This document shows positions 42,118 through 49,968 of a stretch of DNA of 64,000 nucleotides, piece after piece. Positions within the stretch are counted from its first letter, which is position 1; each line of letters opens with the position of its first letter. The stretch is from JAGIBJ01 sp032119795 (GTDB lineage Bacteria > Actinomycetota > Thermoleophilia > Solirubrobacterales > Solirubrobacteraceae). Where the stretch lies: positions 62,001 through 126,000 of the forward strand of contig JAUMFO010000004.1 in assembly GCA_032119795.1 (NCBI GenBank). Direction: 5' to 3'. Position numbers and translations under genes: made by a program. Under the pieces are notes generated by a model that was given only the letters and a program-made list of their open reading frames with translations, was not told the origin of the DNA and did no database searches.

Positions 42118-43149
42118 CTAGGCGGTGGTTTCGGTGCCGGTCTGGGCGAGGTCGTAGCCGTCGACGAGCGAGAGGCGGGCCGTGAATGCTGCTGATCTCA
42201 GCAGTCGACCGAGCGCCTCGGTCGCCGCGTGGCCGCGGAACCGCGGGGCGACCCATAGCTCAGAGCTGTGCTCTTCGAGTGGCGCAAAGCCCAGGCCGTG
42301 TGCGAGCGCGGCCGGCTCCATGGTCACGCCCGCGGCGGCACCGAGTGCGACGCGCCGAGCGACCTCGAGGTGTCCGCGCTCGACCGGTCCGGGTGGCAGC
42401 TCGGTCGCTCCGGCGGCGCTCATGGCGTTGGCAAAAGCGCGTTGGCTTGACGCGCCAGCCTCGCGCTGCACGACCGGGAGGCGGAGCTCGGCGAGCTCGG
42501 TGAGCGACGGCGCACCTGATCCAACCGCCAGGCCGACGCGCCAGCGGGCAAGCTGCACGCGAAGCGTTCCGGCCGGCGCCGTCGGCATCTGCCCGGTGGC
42601 GCCATGGACGACGGCCGCGTGAGCGCGGCCACCGGCGACGGCATCGAGCGCAGCGGCGGTCGAGCCGGAAATCGCGATCACGCGCTGCGGCCCGGTCGGC
42701 GGCAGGAGGCTCGCGGCAAGGCCGAGTGCCGGGTCACAGCCGACCACGACGAATCCCTCAAGGTCGGCGCCCGGAAGGGTGGTGGGAACGCCGTTTCTGA
42801 GGACTGCGTTGGGCTGTGGCCAGCCGCCCGCCGCGATGGCCTGGTCGGCGCCTGCGTGCACCAGGTGATCGCCGACGCGGGCGGCGAGAACCGCGACGGG
42901 CGGCCGCAGGCCCGGGTGAGGAACGACGGCCAGCGAGGCCGCCGCCGTCAACGCGGGCGCGAAGAGCGCTTCGACCGACCGGCCGACGGCGAGTGCGAGA
43001 GCGAGAGCGGCGTCGACGCTCGGGCGGTGCCGACCGGCCTCGATCGCCCCGACGGTCTGGCGGCTGACGCCGCTGCGCGCCGCCAGCTGCGTCTGCGACA
43101 TCCCTGCCGCCAGGCGAGCGTCGCGCAACGAATGGTCCGGCGCGGGCAT
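42118..43149 (-). CDS. XRE-type regulator with PBP-like sensor domain
   Basis: A 343-residue fusion of an N-terminal Cro/C1 helix-turn-helix (residues 8-60; LAAGMSQTQLAARSGVSRQT, VGAIEAGRHRPS) with a periplasmic-binding-like ligand domain of about 250 residues (LEGFVVVGCDPALGL, VIAISGSTAAALDAV). The same PBP-like domain in other regulators binds molybdate or a cofactor precursor. Place at the head of modABC implies it senses molybdenum status in place of ModE, an inference. The ATG at 43149 has a leaderless -10, TAGCTT (43156-43161, minus strand), 6 nt upstream. The repeat element 2 lies directly upstream. Confidence 0.85.
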   Translation of the reverse strand: MPAPDHSLRDARLAAGMSQTQLAARSGVSRQTVGAIEAGRHRPSVDAALALALAVGRSVEALFAPALTAAASLAVVPHPGLRPPVAVLAARVGDHLVHAGADQAIAAGGWPQPNAVLRNGVPTTLPGADLEGFVVVGCDPALGLAASLLPPTGPQRVIAISGSTAAALDAVAGGRAHAAVVHGATGQMPTAPAGTLRVQLARWRVGLAVGSGAPSLTELAELRLPVVQREAGASSQRAFANAMSAAGATELPPGPVERGHLEVARRVALGAAAGVTMEPAALAHGLGFAPLEEHSSELWVAPRFRGHAATEALGRLLRSAAFTARLSLVDGYDLAQTGTETTA

Positions 43150-43230
43150 GCCAGGAAGCTAGCGCAGACGCCAGAAAACTGGCGAAAGCGGATGGTGCAC
43201 TTGCCAGACATGACCGGCCCCCGAGCCGCT

Positions 43231-43387
43231 GCAACCCCAGGAGGTTGCGGCGCCGCGGGGCTCGCGCCTGGAACGCCCTTTTTGGGCCTTCGGGGCGCGA
43301 GCCCCGCTGAGTGCAACCGCAGGCGGTTGCAGCCGCCTGGTTGGACCCATCCTGGGCACCACAGGTGTGCCTACCTTGGGTCCAACC
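43231..43387. repeat. Composite element 2, hairpin core
   Basis: Four inverted repeats lie in 157 bp: GCAACC-CCAGGA-GGTTGC (43231-43248); GGGGCTCGCG pairing with CGCGAGCCCC and enclosing GAACGCCC-TTTTT-GGGCCTTC (43257-43305); GCAACCG-CAGG-CGGTTGC (43313-43330); and a perfect 10-bp stem GGTTGGACCC / GGGTCCAACC (43339-43348 and 43378-43387) with an inner GGCAC / GTGCC hairpin. The order and sequences match element 1 (20542 back to 20282) in inverted orientation, without the extra 85 bp at 20357-20440. It lies about 80 bp upstream of the mod regulator start. Confidence 0.85.
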
Positions 43388-43429
43388 AGTCCCCCCCCGG
43401 CGCCCGCCGACGCCGCAACGCCCGTAAAT

Positions 43430-43735
43430 CCACCGCCGCCAACCAGCTCAGTCGCCGAACGGGCTCGGCCTTCGTCGACCCGACGCCCCCAGACCCCGAC
43501 GCGATCCCCATTCCGCCGCCGCCAAGGACCCAGGCGCCGTCACAGCCCGCCAAGTCCCGCCGCCGCCAAGGACGAAATCGCCGTAAGGGCCTGCCAAGTC
43601 CCACCGCCGCCAACCAGCTCAGTCGCCGTAGAGGCCGCCAAGTCCCACCGCCGCCAAGGACGAAATCGCCGTCAAAGCCCGCCAGGTCCCGCCGCCGCCA
43701 ACGACCCAGACGTCGCCCGCGCTCGTCGCTAGAGA
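43430..43735 (+). repeat. Composite element 2, repeat arm
   Basis: CCRCCGCCGCCAA motifs begin at 43430, 43513, 43557, 43601, 43645 and 43689: one 83-bp unit, then four 44-bp units. Each short unit ends in a phrase such as ACGAAATCGCCGT followed by GCCAAGTCCC. This is the same unit family as in element 1, but only one arm is present and the spacing is 44, not 43. The arm ends near the stop codon of the response regulator gene at 43769. Confidence 0.85.
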
Positions 43736-43768
43736 GCACGGAGTTCCGGAAGCTGCGCGCCGGGGGCG

Positions 43769-44431
43769 CTAGATCATGCGCCGGGTCGCCGCCCAGCGGG
43801 TGAGCTCGTTGCGGTTGGAAAGCTGGAGCTTGCGCAGCACGCTGCTCACGTGCGTCTCCACGGTCTTCGTGGAGACGACGAGTTTGGCGGCGATCTCCTT
43901 GTAGGTGTAGCCGCGGGCGATCAGGAGCAGCACCTCCTGCTCGCGTGGCGTCAGCTGATCGAGCTCTGGGTCGCCGCCGCCGGCCCCTGAGGCGCCCGAC
44001 GGGTCGTTGCCGCCGAACGCGTCGAGGACGAACCCAGCGAGCCAGGGCGAGAAGACGGCGTCGCCGTCGGCGATACGGTGCACGGCGTCGATGAGGTCTG
44101 CGGGAGCGATCGTCTTCGTCACGTAGCCGCGGGCGCCCGCACGAATCGTGGCCACGACGTCTTCCGCGGCGTCCGAGACGCTCAGCGCAAGAAAGCGCAC
44201 CGCCGGCCGCGTCGCGTGCACCGGTCCGATGACGGTCTGGCCACCGCCGTCGGGTAGGTGCACGTCGAGCAGGACGACGTCGGGCTCGGTCTCAACGATC
44301 AGCGGGACGGCGGCCTCAACGGTGCCGGCCTCGCCGACCACCTGGATGGTGCGGTCCAGGCCGGCGCGCAGTCCAGCGCGGAAGATCTCGTGGTCGTCGA
44401 TCAAGACGACCTTGCGCAGGGGGCGACTCAT
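43769..44431 (-). CDS. NarL/LuxR-type response regulator of PspC operon
   Basis: A 220-residue two-component regulator. The receiver domain has the acidic pocket LIDDHEIF, phosphoacceptor Asp in VVLLDVHLPDGG, the switch Ser/Thr in LALSVSDA and Lys in VTKTIAP. The C-terminal GerE helix-turn-helix is LTPREQEVLLLIARGYTYKE with IAAKLVVSTKTVETHVSSVL. Start ATG overlaps the stop of the PspC-kinase by four bases, so kinase and regulator are a cognate pair. Operon partners resemble the LiaFSR cell-envelope stress system, in which the regulator activates membrane-defence genes. No target site was identified. Confidence 0.93.
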   Translation of the reverse strand: MSRPLRKVVLIDDHEIFRAGLRAGLDRTIQVVGEAGTVEAAVPLIVETEPDVVLLDVHLPDGGGQTVIGPVHATRPAVRFLALSVSDAAEDVVATIRAGARGYVTKTIAPADLIDAVHRIADGDAVFSPWLAGFVLDAFGGNDPSGASGAGGGDPELDQLTPREQEVLLLIARGYTYKEIAAKLVVSTKTVETHVSSVLRKLQLSNRNELTRWAATRRMI

Positions 44432-45663
44432 GCTGACTCCGATCCTGTCGCACGGCGCGGCAGCTGCAGCTCGACCTCGGTGCCCTCGCCGACGGCACTG
44501 GTGAGCACCGCGCTGCCACCGTGGCGCTGCATCCGCCCGACGATCGAGTCGCGCACGCCGCGACGGTCATCGCCAACGGCGCTGGGATCAAACCCTGCGC
44601 CTCGGTCGCGGACGTAGATCGTGAGCGCGTCGGCCGTCACGCGCGCCAGTACGGAGACCTCCTTCACGCCGGCGTGCCGCGCGGCGTTCATCATCGCCTC
44701 CCGGGCGGCTTGCACGAGGGCGAGGACGTCGTCGTCGATCGGGGCGTCGGCGGGCTGTACGAGGTCGACGGCCACGCCGCTCATCAGCTCGACCTCCTCG
44801 GTGGCGTGGCGCAGTGCGCTCGCGAGCGTCGCCGGGCCGTCCGGTTGCTCGCCCCCGTAGAGCCACGCGCGCAGCTCCCGCTCCTGGGTACGGGCAAGGC
44901 CCTGCACGCGCGGCGACGCATCATCCAGACGCTGGATCACGGCGAACGTCTGCAAGACGGAGTCGTGCAGCCGCGCGGCGACCGCGGCGCGCTCATCGGC
45001 GCGGATGCGCTCGAGTCGCTCATGTTGGGCGTCTCGGCGTGCGCGCTGCAGCGACGGGCCAAACAGCAACGCGGCACCGCCGGCGACGGCCGCGGCGACA
45101 ATCAGCGCGACCCCCGCGGAACCGATTCCGTCGGGTCGCAAACTCAGCGCCGCCCCAGCCCCAAGGAGGGCCAGCCCGGCGAAGACGCGCCCAGCGGCCG
45201 CAACGCTGGAGCGTGGGGTCTCGCGGTCCTGGAGGGCGCCCGTGGCGGCGCGCCACAGCAGCGCGCAGCCGATGGCAGCGAGGGTTGCGACGATCGTGAC
45301 GCCGGTCTGGGGGGCCAGCCCGATCGCGTAGAGCAGGGTGGCCAGGCCGGCGAACTGGAGCGCGAACCCGACGCGGATCGCTGCCCGACGAAGGAGCGGC
45401 CGTTGTGGCCGTGGGGCACGCTCCTCGACGGGTAGCGCGACCGCGAGCGCCGCGTACGCCAGGAGTCCCAGGCCGCCGATCGCCGAGCCCCAGGCGAAGG
45501 CCAGTCGCATCACCGGCGGGTCGACGTTCAGCCACCGTGCCAGCCCCCCGCAGACGCCGGCGATCAGCCGGTCGTCTTCGCTGCGCATCGCTCTGCCGCG
45601 TGTGCTGCCGCCACTCAGGGGTGGGTTGGCTTGCGCGGCGGTTGTCCCGGCTTCCGTGCTCAC
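44428..45663 (-). CDS. Histidine kinase with N-terminal PspC domain
   Basis: A 411-residue sensor. Residues about 27-85 form a PspC domain (RLIAGVCGGLARWLNVDPPV, then a membrane segment AIGGLGLLAYAALAVAL); several more membrane helices follow (to about 215). The HisKA_3 phosphoacceptor is in VAARLHDSVLQT, and the ATPase has N-box EAMMNAARHAGV and G-box YVRDRGAGFDPSAVG. This is a NarL-type kinase with an envelope-stress input. GTG start at 45663 overlaps the stop of the 55-residue gene; an alternative ATG at 45588 would start just before the PspC domain. It phosphorylates the next gene's product. Confidence 0.92.
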   Translation of the reverse strand: MSTEAGTTAAQANPPLSGGSTRGRAMRSEDDRLIAGVCGGLARWLNVDPPVMRLAFAWGSAIGGLGLLAYAALAVALPVEERAPRPQRPLLRRAAIRVGFALQFAGLATLLYAIGLAPQTGVTIVATLAAIGCALLWRAATGALQDRETPRSSVAAAGRVFAGLALLGAGAALSLRPDGIGSAGVALIVAAAVAGGAALLFGPSLQRARRDAQHERLERIRADERAAVAARLHDSVLQTFAVIQRLDDASPRVQGLARTQERELRAWLYGGEQPDGPATLASALRHATEEVELMSGVAVDLVQPADAPIDDDVLALVQAAREAMMNAARHAGVKEVSVLARVTADALTIYVRDRGAGFDPSAVGDDRRGVRDSIVGRMQRHGGSAVLTSAVGEGTEVELQLPRRATGSESA

Positions 45664-45827
45664 GCGTCGTCACCCTCCCGGCCCCACGCCAGCGCGGCCA
45701 GGCCCACCAGCACGAGCACCAGACCGGCGTACGCCGCGTTCGGGACCTCGATGAGTCCGACGAGGCCGGCGAAGACGACGACCAGCGCGACGAGCGTCGC
45801 GATCGCGGGGGTGCCGGCTCCGCTCAC
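45660..45827 (-). CDS. 55-residue membrane protein, small gene in PspC operon
   Basis: A short frame from GTG at 45827 to TGA at 45660 encodes 55 residues: a first hydrophobic helix TPAIATLVALVVVFAGLVGL and a second beginning YAGLVLVLVGLAALAWG, with a charged tail GREGDDA. Its start overlaps the stop of the upstream PspC gene by four bases, and its stop overlaps the kinase start by four (GTGA both times). The double coupling and clean two-helix pattern show it is a real gene. Small membrane proteins of this sort often adjust envelope-stress kinases; a direct role is inferred only from place. Confidence 0.8.
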   Translation of the reverse strand: MSGAGTPAIATLVALVVVFAGLVGLIEVPNAAYAGLVLVLVGLAALAWGREGDDA

Positions 45828-47257
45828 GGGCGGGACGGCTCCGGCGGCGTGACGGGGGTCGGCGGCAGGTCGCGGAAGCGGTCGAATCGATCGGTGCCGT
45901 CCGGGTCCCAGAACCCCGTCGTCTTCTGGGCAAGGACCTCGAGGTTGTCGAAGTTCGCCGCATTGCCGGAGACGAGCCGCACGTCGCCGGCGCGCAGGGC
46001 CACGTCGAGGACGATCGTCGGGGCGGAGGCGCTCGTTGCGGCCGAGGCGCCGTTGCGGCGGGCGCTCGTCGTGAGGCCGTCGAGTGAGCTGCCGGGTGCC
46101 GCAACGACGCGCACGCCGCGCGGCACGGCGACCGTGAGTTCGCCGAGGCCGAGCTGCACCCGCAACGGGGTGCGGCTACCACGCCGCAGCTGGACGTCGC
46201 GCAGGTCGAGGTCGAGCGCGCCGACGCCGTGCACGTACAGCGGCTGGATCTCGTCGGTGGACTGCGGGCGGTACGTGCGCTCGCCGACGCCGTCATCCAG
46301 CAACGGGCCGACCTGGGCGAGTGCGATCGACGCGGTGCCCAAGGTGGCGGCCATGATCACCAGCAAGGCCGGTCCGAGGTAGCTCGGCCGCAGGAGCGCG
46401 ATCGCCACCGCCCCGCCGGCGGAAGCCAGGGCGAGGACGGCGAGCATGACGGCCCACGTCGACCAGCCGCCCTCGATGACGCCCGCGGCGAAGAGCACGG
46501 CGAACACGGCGGGCACCAGCGCCATCACCGAGAGGACCGGCAGCGTCAGACCGCCGCGGGAAGCAGCGGCCTGGGGGTACTCACCGCCACCGGGGTCGCT
46601 TGGCGCCGGAGCAGCTACGTGGTGCTTGACGAACGTCGGCGCGGTCGCTGCCGCAGCAGCCGGCGGGACGGGTTCGGGAATCGTGGACTGCACCGCCGTG
46701 ATGGCGGTGTCGCCCGGGGCAGGCGCCGGGTCGGTCGCGGCGTCGTCGTGGATCGCGTGGTCGGCCGACGGCATGGGGGCGTCTGCTGGCACCGGCGAGG
46801 CGGCCACGGGTTGCGGAGCCGCAGCCGCCGTGGTGCTTGGCCGGTAGAGCGCGATCCCGATGGCGGCGCCGGCGCCGAGCAGCAGCATGGGCCAGACGAG
46901 CGGGCCAGACGTCAGGCCCCAGGCGGCGCCCGCGCCGATCACGAGCGGTGCGCCGACGAACGTCAGCAGCAGGGCGGCGGTCACGTCGCGGCGGCGCCGC
47001 TCGCCGCGCCCGACGAGCACGGTGCCGTCGTCGGCGGGCAGGATCACGGCCGTCACGAGGTAGGCGAGCACGGTGGCTGGGAGCAGCGTGATGCCCAGCA
47101 GCAGCGTGGCGAGACGCACGGCAGTCGGGCTCACGTCGAGTGCGCGTGCGACGCCGCCGCACAGCCCGAGCACGAGCCGGTCGGTGGAGGAGCGCCGCAG
47201 GGAGGCGCCGAGAGGGTGGGGCCCGGCCGAGGGCGGGGCGGTGTGGGACGAATCCAT
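45824..47257 (-). CDS. PspC/LiaF-like membrane protein
   Basis: A 477-residue protein that starts with a PspC domain (RLVLGLCGGVARALDVSPTA) and further membrane segments up to about residue 130, a Pro/Ala/Asp-rich linker (about 140-215), another four-helix membrane part (about 240-330), and a C-terminal LiaF-like beta domain (LDLDLRDVQLRRGSRTPLRV, LTVAVPRGVRVVAAP, DVALRAGDVRLVSG). In LiaFSR-type systems, LiaF restrains the kinase; here PspC and LiaF-like parts share one chain with a kinase that itself has PspC. The ATG at 47257 is chosen because the longer frame to 47989 reads across the hairpin-rich intergenic region. It is the first gene of the four-gene operon. Confidence 0.85.
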   Translation of the reverse strand: MDSSHTAPPSAGPHPLGASLRRSSTDRLVLGLCGGVARALDVSPTAVRLATLLLGITLLPATVLAYLVTAVILPADDGTVLVGRGERRRRDVTAALLLTFVGAPLVIGAGAAWGLTSGPLVWPMLLLGAGAAIGIALYRPSTTAAAAPQPVAASPVPADAPMPSADHAIHDDAATDPAPAPGDTAITAVQSTIPEPVPPAAAAATAPTFVKHHVAAPAPSDPGGGEYPQAAASRGGLTLPVLSVMALVPAVFAVLFAAGVIEGGWSTWAVMLAVLALASAGGAVAIALLRPSYLGPALLVIMAATLGTASIALAQVGPLLDDGVGERTYRPQSTDEIQPLYVHGVGALDLDLRDVQLRRGSRTPLRVQLGLGELTVAVPRGVRVVAAPGSSLDGLTTSARRNGASAATSASAPTIVLDVALRAGDVRLVSGNAANFDNLEVLAQKTTGFWDPDGTDRFDRFRDLPPTPVTPPEPSRP

Positions 47258-47930
47258 GGTGGGAGAACTTCCGGAAGCGAGAGCGTTGCAGGTTGGCCCC
47301 AAGGCTCGCCGGTGGAGCGTGCACCTACCATGGGGAGAGTCCCGGACCGGACCCTGACGCCACCCCGGAACTGCGACCCTGAGTTCGGCAACGCCGGTCC
47401 CTGAAACGCCCACCGGTGTTGAGCATTTGGCAAAACTGCTCAAGGAACGACCGCACCCCTTGCCGTCGACGCTACGCGGCAGTAGCGTCGACCGTGCCCG
47501 GCTCGCCGGGTCCTGTCCAACCCTTTTCGGGGCCGTTGTCCCATGGCCCGCAAGACGCCCAGTCGAGCGGTCGGTCCCGACACCTTGAGAGCGCCATGTC
47601 CCCTCGATCCGACGATCGACGCTGCCGGCCCCGTGCCAAGCGTCACCGCGACCGCGGTTTTGTGACCCCGCCGTTCGTGGTTTCGTTCGGTGAGTTGGGG
47701 GCCGGTCATGGAGGGCGCAGCCGTAGGGATTGGCTGTCGCCCGAGGGGGAGACCAGTGCAGGCCGCCTGCTGCGGTGTGGCCAGGTGCGACGACATGGGA
47801 TGTCGCGCCGGCCCGCTCGGTAGCGGTCAAGGCCAGATGGTGGGTGCCGGCCTGGAATGGTGGCCGGCACCCACCGGCTTGCCTTCGGGCGTCGAACACG
47901 TGTCCTCGTGGTGGTACGACCACTGGTGTG
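47258..47930. other. Long intergenic region with several hairpins
   Basis: A 673-bp interval between the PspC operon (leftward) and the subtilase (rightward) contains no credible gene; the overlapping frames on both strands have no family motif. It holds GTCGACGCTAC / GTAGCGTCGAC, an 11-bp stem with 6-nt loop (47465-47492); ACCGC-GACC-GCGGT followed by TTTTG (near 47649-47665); CGACAT-GGG-ATGTCG (47791-47805); CCGCT-CGGT-AGCGG (47813-47826); and a perfect 14-bp stem (47839-47875). Promoters for both divergent operons must be here. Confidence 0.7.
47839..47875 (+). other. Perfect 14-bp stem-loop ahead of subtilase gene
   Basis: GGTGGGTGCCGGCC (47839-47852) pairs exactly with GGCCGGCACCCACC (47862-47875) across a 9-nt loop TGGAATGGT. 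It ends 55 nt before the ATG at 47931. No T-run follows, so it is unlikely to be a terminator; it may stabilise or gate the subtilase message. Confidence 0.75.
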
Positions 47931-49676
47931 ATGCGCCGAAGCAACACCAGCGTGCGTTGCCTGCTCCACCTCCGTCGTGCCGCCGTCATCGTCGCGGCGG
48001 CCCTCCTGCCTGCGCTGGCCGCTGGCGACCCGGCGTTGGCCGCGGCCCAGGTCGGCGATCAGATCGTCGTCCGCCACCGCGCAGACGTGACCTCCGGTGG
48101 CCGCGCAGATGCGCGTCACGAGGCGGGCGTCACCCTTGAGCAGAAGCTCTCGCTGACGGGCGTTGAGGTCGTCGAGACCGACGGCTCCCGCGCCGACGCG
48201 CTGGCGCAGCTGCGCGATGACCCGGGCGTGCTGTGGGCTGAGCCCAATCGCCCCGTCACCCTTGCGACGTCCGATCCGTACTGGGAGTTCCAGTACGCCT
48301 TGGAGAACCTCGGAACGTTCGGGACGCTCGACGCCGACATCGACGCCGAGGCCGCGTGGGCCGTGAGTCGCGGCGCCGGCGTCACCGTGGGAGTCGTCGA
48401 CTCCGGCGTCGACGGCGCCCATCCGGATCTCGCCGGCCAACTCGTGCCCGGCCGCAACTTCGTCAGCGATGGGCAGCTGATCACCGACACCAGCGACGGC
48501 CATGGCCATGGCACCCACGTGGCGGGGACGGTCGCCGCCGTCGCCGACAATGACCTGGGCACCACCGGAGCCGCCCCTGACGCCAAGGTGCAGCCGCTGC
48601 GTGCCCTTGATGCCTCAGGCAGCGGAAGTACGGCGATCGTGGCGGCGGCCTTTGACTATGCCGGCGATGCGGGCCTGCGGGTCGTCAACGCGTCGCTCGG
48701 GGCGACGGCGCCGACGTTCGTTGAGCGCCAAGCCATCCAGGAGCACCCGAACACGCTGTTTGTCGTCGCCGCCGGCAACTCGTCACTCAACGTCGACGGC
48801 GGCGGCGCGACGTCGTACCCGTGCCGCTACACCGAGGCCAACGTGCTGTGCGTCGGCGCGAGTACCGATACCGACGAGCCCGCCTCCTTCAGCAACTCGG
48901 GCTCCACGTCGGTCGATCTCTTTGCTCCCGGAGACCAGATTGCCTCGACCTACCCCGGCAACCAGTACGTCTACATGAGCGGCACGTCGATGGCGTCGCC
49001 GCTCGTGGCGGCGGTGGCGGCGCTGGTCGTCTCGGCCCATCCCGGGTGGACGGCCGCGCAGGTCAAGAGTGCGCTCCTGGGCAGTGCCGATCACCCTGCG
49101 GCCCTCGCCGGGCTCAGCGTGACCGGCGGGCGGCTCAACGCCGCCGGCGCGCTGGCCGTCGGTGCGGAGGCACCGGTCGCCACGACGCCCCCGCCGACCA
49201 CGACGCCTCCCGCCACGACCCCGCCAGCGACGACGCCGTCGGCCCCGCCTGAGCCCGAGCCAGCTGCAGGGACGCCAACGCCGACGACCACCGACCAGCC
49301 GGGCAGCGGCGCCGTGGGCTCCCCGCTGCCAGGCCTCGACGGTGACGAGACGCCGGCGACGGTGGCGCCGCCGGTGGCCAACGTCCCGGTGGTCGTCCCT
49401 CGCCTGACGGCGCTTCGCGCGGCAAAGGTCAACGGCCGCGTCCGCGGGCTGCGTTTCCACCTCTCGGCCCCGGGCACCGTGTCGATCGAGGCGGCACGAC
49501 GCAAGGCGCGCGGCCAGCGCGCACTGGTGCGCAGCCGCACGCTCCAGCTGCCAGCCGGCCCGCAGTACCTGCCGACCGATCGTTCAACGCGAGGACTCGC
49601 GCTCGCCAAGGGCACCTGGCGGATCTCCGTGGCGACGGAACACGGCGGCAACAAGCTCACCGTGACCATCCGCTGA
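47931..49676 (+). CDS. Secreted subtilisin-like serine protease (S8)
   Basis: A 581-residue exported protease. A signal peptide covers residues 1-39 (AAVIVAAALLPALA..., cleavage after ALA), followed by an inhibitor-I9-like propeptide (QIVVRHRADVTSGG to VLWAEPNRPVTL). The catalytic triad is Asp157 (VVDSGVDG), His196 (GHGHGTHVAG) and Ser353 (SGTSMASP); AAGNSS holds the oxyanion-hole Asn. After residue 420 comes a Pro/Thr-rich spacer and a basic C-terminal beta domain of about 95 residues (LRAAKVNGRVRGLRFHLSAP). Start ATG at 47931 is immediately preceded by an in-frame GTG. It is monocistronic with a structured leader. Confidence 0.93.
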   Translation: MRRSNTSVRCLLHLRRAAVIVAAALLPALAAGDPALAAAQVGDQIVVRHRADVTSGGRADARHEAGVTLEQKLSLTGVEVVETDGSRADALAQLRDDPGVLWAEPNRPVTLATSDPYWEFQYALENLGTFGTLDADIDAEAAWAVSRGAGVTVGVVDSGVDGAHPDLAGQLVPGRNFVSDGQLITDTSDGHGHGTHVAGTVAAVADNDLGTTGAAPDAKVQPLRALDASGSGSTAIVAAAFDYAGDAGLRVVNASLGATAPTFVERQAIQEHPNTLFVVAAGNSSLNVDGGGATSYPCRYTEANVLCVGASTDTDEPASFSNSGSTSVDLFAPGDQIASTYPGNQYVYMSGTSMASPLVAAVAALVVSAHPGWTAAQVKSALLGSADHPAALAGLSVTGGRLNAAGALAVGAEAPVATTPPPTTTPPATTPPATTPSAPPEPEPAAGTPTPTTTDQPGSGAVGSPLPGLDGDETPATVAPPVANVPVVVPRLTALRAAKVNGRVRGLRFHLSAPGTVSIEAARRKARGQRALVRSRTLQLPAGPQYLPTDRSTRGLALAKGTWRISVATEHGGNKLTVTIR

Positions 49677-49730
49677 CGCCCAGCAGCGAGGCGCTCGGTG
49701 GCCGGTCCGTCCACCCGTGCAGGCGCGCAC

Positions 49731-49760
49731 GTGACGCGCCCGCGGCTCGCTCGCTATTCT
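49731..49760 (+). promoter_or_regulatory. Promoter of tRNA-Thr gene
   Basis: GTGACG (49731-49736) resembles a -35, and TATTCT (49755-49760) fits the -10 consensus after an 18-bp spacer. The tRNA starts 10 bp further on. Confidence 0.45.
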
Positions 49761-49770
49761 CTGCGAACCC

Positions 49771-49842
<72 letters not shown>

Positions 49843-49846
49843 CTTC

Positions 49847-49880
49847 CGAAACCCCGCGCAAGCGGGGTTTCGTCGTTCTG
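49847..49880 (+). terminator. Intrinsic terminator after tRNA-Thr
   Basis: CGAAACCCCGC (49847-49857) pairs with GCGGGGTTTCG (49862-49872) across the GCAA tetraloop, an 11-bp stem. A partly T-rich tail, TCGTTCT, follows. It begins five bases after the tRNA's last base. Confidence 0.85.
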
Positions 49881-49968
49881 GGGCCGGTGGCCAGTCCTCC
49901 TGCCCGCGAAGCGAGGCGCGCGATGGTCTCTCGCTCCATCGTCGGCGGGGACGCGTCAGCATCGTGGC

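Noticed and set aside
42604..43803. 399-codon plus-strand frame across the mod regulator and element 2
   Set aside because: It is antisense to a clear XRE-PBP gene and then runs through 83/44-bp repeats; no protein-like features.
47416..47823. Protein-coding genes in the 47.3-47.9 kb interval
   Set aside because: Both-strand frames (135 and 118 codons) overlap each other, have Arg-rich antisense-type composition and cross hairpins; no family motif.
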